NCBI GenBank assembly: GCA_050084985.1
Contig: JBITNC010000002.1
Location: forward strand, 13,702,001-13,766,000
Source: Nageia nagi
Taxonomy: Eukaryota > Pinophyta
DNA: 64,000 nt
Reading direction: 5' to 3'
Each line of letters opens with the position of its first letter. The stretch's first letter is position 1. The translations under genes were made by a program, and so were the position numbers. Positions 59,697 through 64,000 of the stretch are shown one piece after another. Below the pieces are notes generated by a model. The model did not search any database, was not told the origin of the DNA, and saw nothing but the letters and a program-made list of their open reading frames with translations.

Positions 59697-60678
59697 AATA
59701 GTGCACTTGCTATAAGAAGCAAGAAACCCTCAAGATGTGGTGTAATTATGCAAAGGATTGGATCAAATCTAGGATGAAGTTGAATGGATATTTAATGATT
59801 CAAATCTATGCTTTTTTTCCTCTATATAAATCTCTTTGAATCATAAACAAGCACAATGTAGACATTGTGTGAATAGTCACCTCATTCCATACATGTTATT
59901 TGTTAAGAAATACTAAAGCAGATAAAGATGGTATCATATAAAATAAATTTCAAAGAATAACAAATTTTTAGATAGGTGGCATCAAGAGACACCATAAGTA
60001 TAGTAGGATGTATGAAAAACCACTTATTAGAGAGATTCGATAGGGGTTATTATGTTGTGCTCCTCCTTTTATACCTACAAAGATATGGAAGAGACTAAGA
60101 TGAAAGTTTGAAATAATAATAATAATCTCAATAGAATTATATAATAACATGCAATATTAATGATATTATCAATATAATTCTAGATATAAATATGATTAAG
60201 AGATATTATCCTTGATTAGTACATTTTCAGCATATGATTCACATATTAGTCTTGATATTGTATATATTTATATGATTTAAATAATATATAGCTTAGATAC
60301 CTAGAATATGATTTATTAATAAATAAGAAATCATTTTTAGGTGGCTACATTTACCCTTCTTGAATATGTAATGTAAAGCATTAGAATTACATAATCCAAA
60401 GAATGAAAGAGAAGTGTAGGAAACTTTTTCAACTCAATTTAAAGAGTACTTCCCTAAATAACTTGTAGATGTAGCCAACTTATTGCCTCCTCCATGCCTC
60501 ATTTTTGACTTGGTTTCCACTAGAGAATATTTTACTAGGGGAACTAAGGAAAAAATAGATTGAGAAAGATAGTATACAATATATAAAAGAACACATACCC
60601 ACATAGATCATATCTTTTAAAAGAATATAACATTGTAAAATCAAATATATAATATAATATAACAATAATAATATAAGA
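59697..60678. other. Flanking DNA, no gene seen
   Basis: Sequence to the right of the outer element, starting with aatag as the presumed target-site duplication. It is A/T-rich. The minus-strand frames at 59968-60150 and 60480-60665 are short, lack homology I can recognise, and are not called. Confidence 0.55.
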
Positions 60679-61005
60679 GCTTGCTTATGATCCTAAGAAA
60701 ATGGATTGCTTTTACTCAAAAAAGCATTAGGGATGCTCATTACCAAAGTATGTAGGTTTCTTATACTTCAAAGCAAAGGGGGTGCTTGGAGCCAGAGCAA
60801 ATAGGTTGCTTATCTCCCAAGAAAAAGGTGTGCTCAAACCTAGAGCAATTAGGTTGCTTATACTCCAAAGAAAAATGAGTACTCAAACCTAAAGCATGTA
60901 GGTTGCTTATACTCCCAAGTAAAAGGGGTGCTCATACCTTAAGTATTAGGTTGCTTAGAATCCCAAGAAAGAGGGGTTCTTTATTTCCAAAGCATGTGGA
61001 TAGTT
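60679..61005 (+). repeat. 48-49-bp tandem repeat, about six units
   Basis: Units begin aggttgcttatactcc (or close variants) at about 60703, 60755, 60804, 60852, 60901 and 60949. Each carries caaagaaaaagggtgctc and then cctaaagca. The spacing is 52, 49, 48, 49, 48. A degraded further unit appears at about 61047-61085. No frame is conserved through it. Confidence 0.85.
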
Positions 61006-62140
61006 CACTAATATTAGACCATTACTATTACAATTAATGATTTATTTAATGCTCCAAAGCAAATGAGATCACTCATGCCCCAAAGCTTTGGAATTAAATT
61101 CATGATCATAGAAGAATTTATGACCTATGAATTTTGATATGATTATGTTTATGGGAGTCCTGCAACTTTTTTAAAAACTTCTATAAGTAAAACATGTATT
61201 GCATTCATAATATAAGTGCAAGTAGAATAAATACAAAATGTGAGATAAAATACCAAAGTTTTGAAATGTAAAGTGGTATTTTCTTTTGAAACACCTTATT
61301 TTTAAAAATTGTTCTAAATGAATTAAATGACTTATTTATAGAATTAGTACATCATGAATGCCCTTAATTTTGTAGAATTTTCAAAAATAATCTTTTTTAA
61401 TTTTATTATAACATATAGATATTTGAAACATGAGTAAGTTTAAGATGGTATATTATACATTTAATTACTATATGCCCCTAAAATGGGTTGCTTTAGATAC
61501 AAAACTAGAATGATATGGATTTCCCTATGACTAATGATTTGAATTTTTCTTGAATAATATGATATCAAATTTCTTCCTATTTTTGATTTTGAACTCTAAA
61601 CTCTGAACTCTACCAACTTTGATATCTAATTTCTTTCCTACCCCCAACTAAAATTGAATCTATCCCTACCTAAAATTGAATCTTCCTCTAGTTGAAATTG
61701 AATTAGCCCCCAACTAAATTATTTCTAACTTTGAACCTACATCCAACTAAGATTAAATATGCTTTATCTTGATTTGATTCCTACACTTATCCTTATGTTG
61801 AACCTAATATTTTTTTAACGACATGAACATTGTTAGTTTTGATATTTTTCATTAGGTTCAACTAGAATGAGATGCAATAAAAATAACTAATCAAGACATG
61901 AAAAAATTGATTAACATAAAAAAATTTAGAATCTCGATGAGATATGGAAGACAAGAAAAAATTGACTAGAGAAGAAAACTTGATAAGATTCAATATAAGA
62001 AGTTGGGTCCACTTTATGGTCAAAAAGTGGAATTATTTTCCTAATTTTCAAGTTCATCACAATTGATATCAAAATTTGAAGCACTAAGATATGAAATCTT
62101 GAAAAAGATCATTTGGGTAAAAATGTAGTGATCAATATCT
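61006..62140. other. Flanking DNA with a short imperfect repeat, no gene seen
   Basis: A/T-rich. At 61640-61760 a 21-24-base word (cccaactaaaattgaatct and variants) recurs about five times in imperfect tandem. No coding frame or RNA gene was found. Confidence 0.5.
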
Positions 62141-63450
62141 AGTTTTTAGATATGTAATTTATTATAAGTAAAATATCCAAAATACCCCTACATTTTATCA
62201 TAATATCAAAAATGCCCCTATATTTTTTAAAATATCAAAACTACCCCTCTCATCTTTTTTGAAATATTAAAATTTTATTACCCTATTTGTTATCCAAATT
62301 TTTTTCTTAATTTACATCTATATTTTTCCATCTTCAAACATTCCAACTGTATTTCATTTTTCTTTATGGTTGGAAAAGTGATTGAATGCAAGTCACCTGC
62401 ATATTAACATTCATTGTATAGTTATCATCATATCACAATAATATCACTTTCAAAATACCAAACAAGAAGATGTTACTTACATAATAATAGGCAAACAAAT
62501 TGATCAATTTGAATTTATACTTGTAAAAGATGATTCTAAAAAAGGAGATGGTGCAGATCATGCTAAATGCTCTGATACCCACCAATCAAAGTAGGTTGGG
62601 AGACAAATATTTGAGCATATGAAAGGGTTGAATGTGTTTGTGAGCATGGATAAGAAGGGCATGGTGAAGAGCTTTTAGCATGAGGGTGCAAGCTTCAAGG
62701 CTATGTCATTAGTGTTGAGAATCATTTCAACCAACATCATGTTTCATTTGAAGTGGATATATGTCCTTTGGGAGATTGGGTGTACAACACAATTGGTAAT
62801 CTCATAGAGGTAGCATCTACTATCAAGGAATATCCCCAAGAAGATCTTATGACATACTAAACTATTTAGTGATTCCATAGAAATAAGCTCTCTATAGATA
62901 CTATTAAGAATATAATGTTCTAGAAATAAAAGTTTTTTTTTTCATGTAATAAGGGAGAATTATGATGCAGCTATGCATTCTTTGCTAGAACAAAGGATGG
63001 GATTCAATATGTTAATGAATGATATAAACTATTTACATAAGGGATTATCTAGCATTTTAGATATTTCATTATTAATGTGGTTTCACCATGATAAATGTTT
63101 TTCTTATTTTTATACATTATTTCAGTAAGTAATGAATTTAGTCATAGTCATGTGTGATGAAGCGCATGATAAATTTGTCATGGTGAGTGAAGAAGTTATT
63201 TGAAATGGTAATGGATATGTAGCTAGATAGGTAATTTCATTTATGCATCGATTTTGCTTTTGTATTGAGATTTCATGAATAGAATGCTCTCATCCTTCAC
63301 CTGTCTAAGCATTCTAGGTAGATCTTCTCAACCTTGAATTCTCACAAAGGTAATTTTGATATTTTTTAAATTATAGGGGTATTTTTGATATTATGTTAAA
63401 ATATAAGGGTATTTTAGATATTTTCCCTTTATTATAATATGCATATGATA
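62141..63450. mobile_element. Probable DNA transposon remnant with about 80-90-bp inverted repeats
   Basis: 62160-62240 (ccaaaatacccctacatttt, then atatcaaaaatgcccctata, then aaaatatcaaaactacccc) is the inverted complement of about 63350-63430 (ggtaattttgatatttt, then ataggggtatttttgatatt, then aagggtattttagatatttt). The arms enclose 1.1 kb. The interior (about 62520-62860) has short unbroken stretches such as HMKGLNVFVSMDKKGMVKSF that match nothing I know. A weaker match between 61995-62015 and the complement of 63838-63862 hints that the arms may be longer. Borders and target-site duplication were not found. Confidence 0.5.
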
Positions 63451-64000
63451 AAAATAAATTTTTTATAAGGATTAATAAAAACCAATTTTTAAAATAAATT
63501 ATCTCAGGACCATACCATACATGTGTCTAAAGGGCATTATTTGACCTAAATCAATGTACCTAATACATTGAAGGCTATCTTGGATATTTTTTAATAATTT
63601 TTTCATGAATATTTTATTTTTTATAAATTTTGCATTGGTTGTGATTATTGTTTCAAAAAATGCTCATGTCTAGCATGCATAATTTGACCTAAACTTATCA
63701 ACTTTTTATTTATTTTTTAAATTTTGTAGAGAATTATTTGCATCTTGTCCCCATATATTTTTTTTCAAAATTACCAAAAATTAAAAAGTTCTTAAAAATA
63801 TGATTTTGGTATGGAAATTTTATAAGTACTAAAACTTCCACTTTATGTGGACCCAACTTCTTGCACACACCCATAAAATGATGAGGATGAAAACATGAAA
63901 AGAGCAAACAAAAAGCAAAAGAAAGTGATTGCAAAGATAAGGATGTGAAAATAGAAAGATAGAAAAATTTGATGAGATTTTCCATGTTGATCAAATGCAT
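63451..64000. other. Flanking DNA to the window end, no supported gene
   Basis: A/T-rich. A minus-strand frame of 88 codons starts at the very edge (64000 to 63734) with a hydrophobic N-terminal part. It has no recognisable family and could be chance in A/T-rich DNA, so it is not called as a gene. Confidence 0.4.

Noticed and set aside
63734-64000. 88-codon minus-strand frame with hydrophobic N-terminus, possible secreted peptide
   Set aside because: Touches the window edge, no family match, A/T-rich surroundings; cannot be distinguished from chance.

Overview
This window looks like intergenic heterochromatin from a plant with a very large genome. I saw no intact host gene, tRNA or rRNA. Of the 64 kb, at least 59.7 kb is one nest of decayed LTR retrotransposons. 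The DNA is A/T-rich and CpG-poor, and the reading frames are broken mainly by in-frame TAG, TAA and TGA codons rather than by large deletions. That pattern suits old, methylated, slowly removed elements, as in gymnosperms. The gymnosperm assignment is an inference; nothing here identifies a species.

The outer layer (1-59696, minus strand) is a Ty3/gypsy element of the Tat (Ogre-like) lineage. Its 5' LTR is at 58535-59696, with a PBS just inside it. Reading leftward come gag (57000-54415 and 52254-about 51800), the protease region (51800-51077), a G-patch-like linker (31052-30201), RT (30200-29306), the first RNase H (15655-15000), an archaeal-type RNase H (14975-14560) and integrase (14330-13270). 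A long spacer, a plus-strand (antisense) plant-mobile-domain ORF, a polypurine tract and a truncated 3' LTR (1-474) follow. Without its insertions it would be about 18-19 kb.

Five later insertions break it, and each has a recognisable target-site duplication. A (3652-9522) is a Reina-like chromovirus inside the plant-mobile-domain ORF. B (15661-29300) and C (31058-51071) are two copies of a second Tat-like family, sitting in RT and in the protease-RT linker. D (38538-44493) is the same family as A and lies inside the integrase of C. E (52260-54409) is a 2150-bp solo LTR in the outer gag zinc knuckle; it still has many CpGs and is probably the youngest layer.

The most unusual features are in B/C and E. 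B and C place an archaeal-type RNase H before RT (PR-RNaseH-RT-RNaseH-IN), whereas the outer element has the usual Tat order. They also share a four-cysteine cluster in gag and a sense-strand third ORF of about 1100 codons after integrase, with no function I recognise. The upstream half of solo LTR E is a tandem array with 12 TGACGTCA-like palindromes at about 60-bp spacing, followed by a 15-bp minisatellite.

The right flank (59697-64000) lies outside the nest. It holds a 48-49-bp tandem array and a probable short inverted-repeat element, with no gene that I can support.
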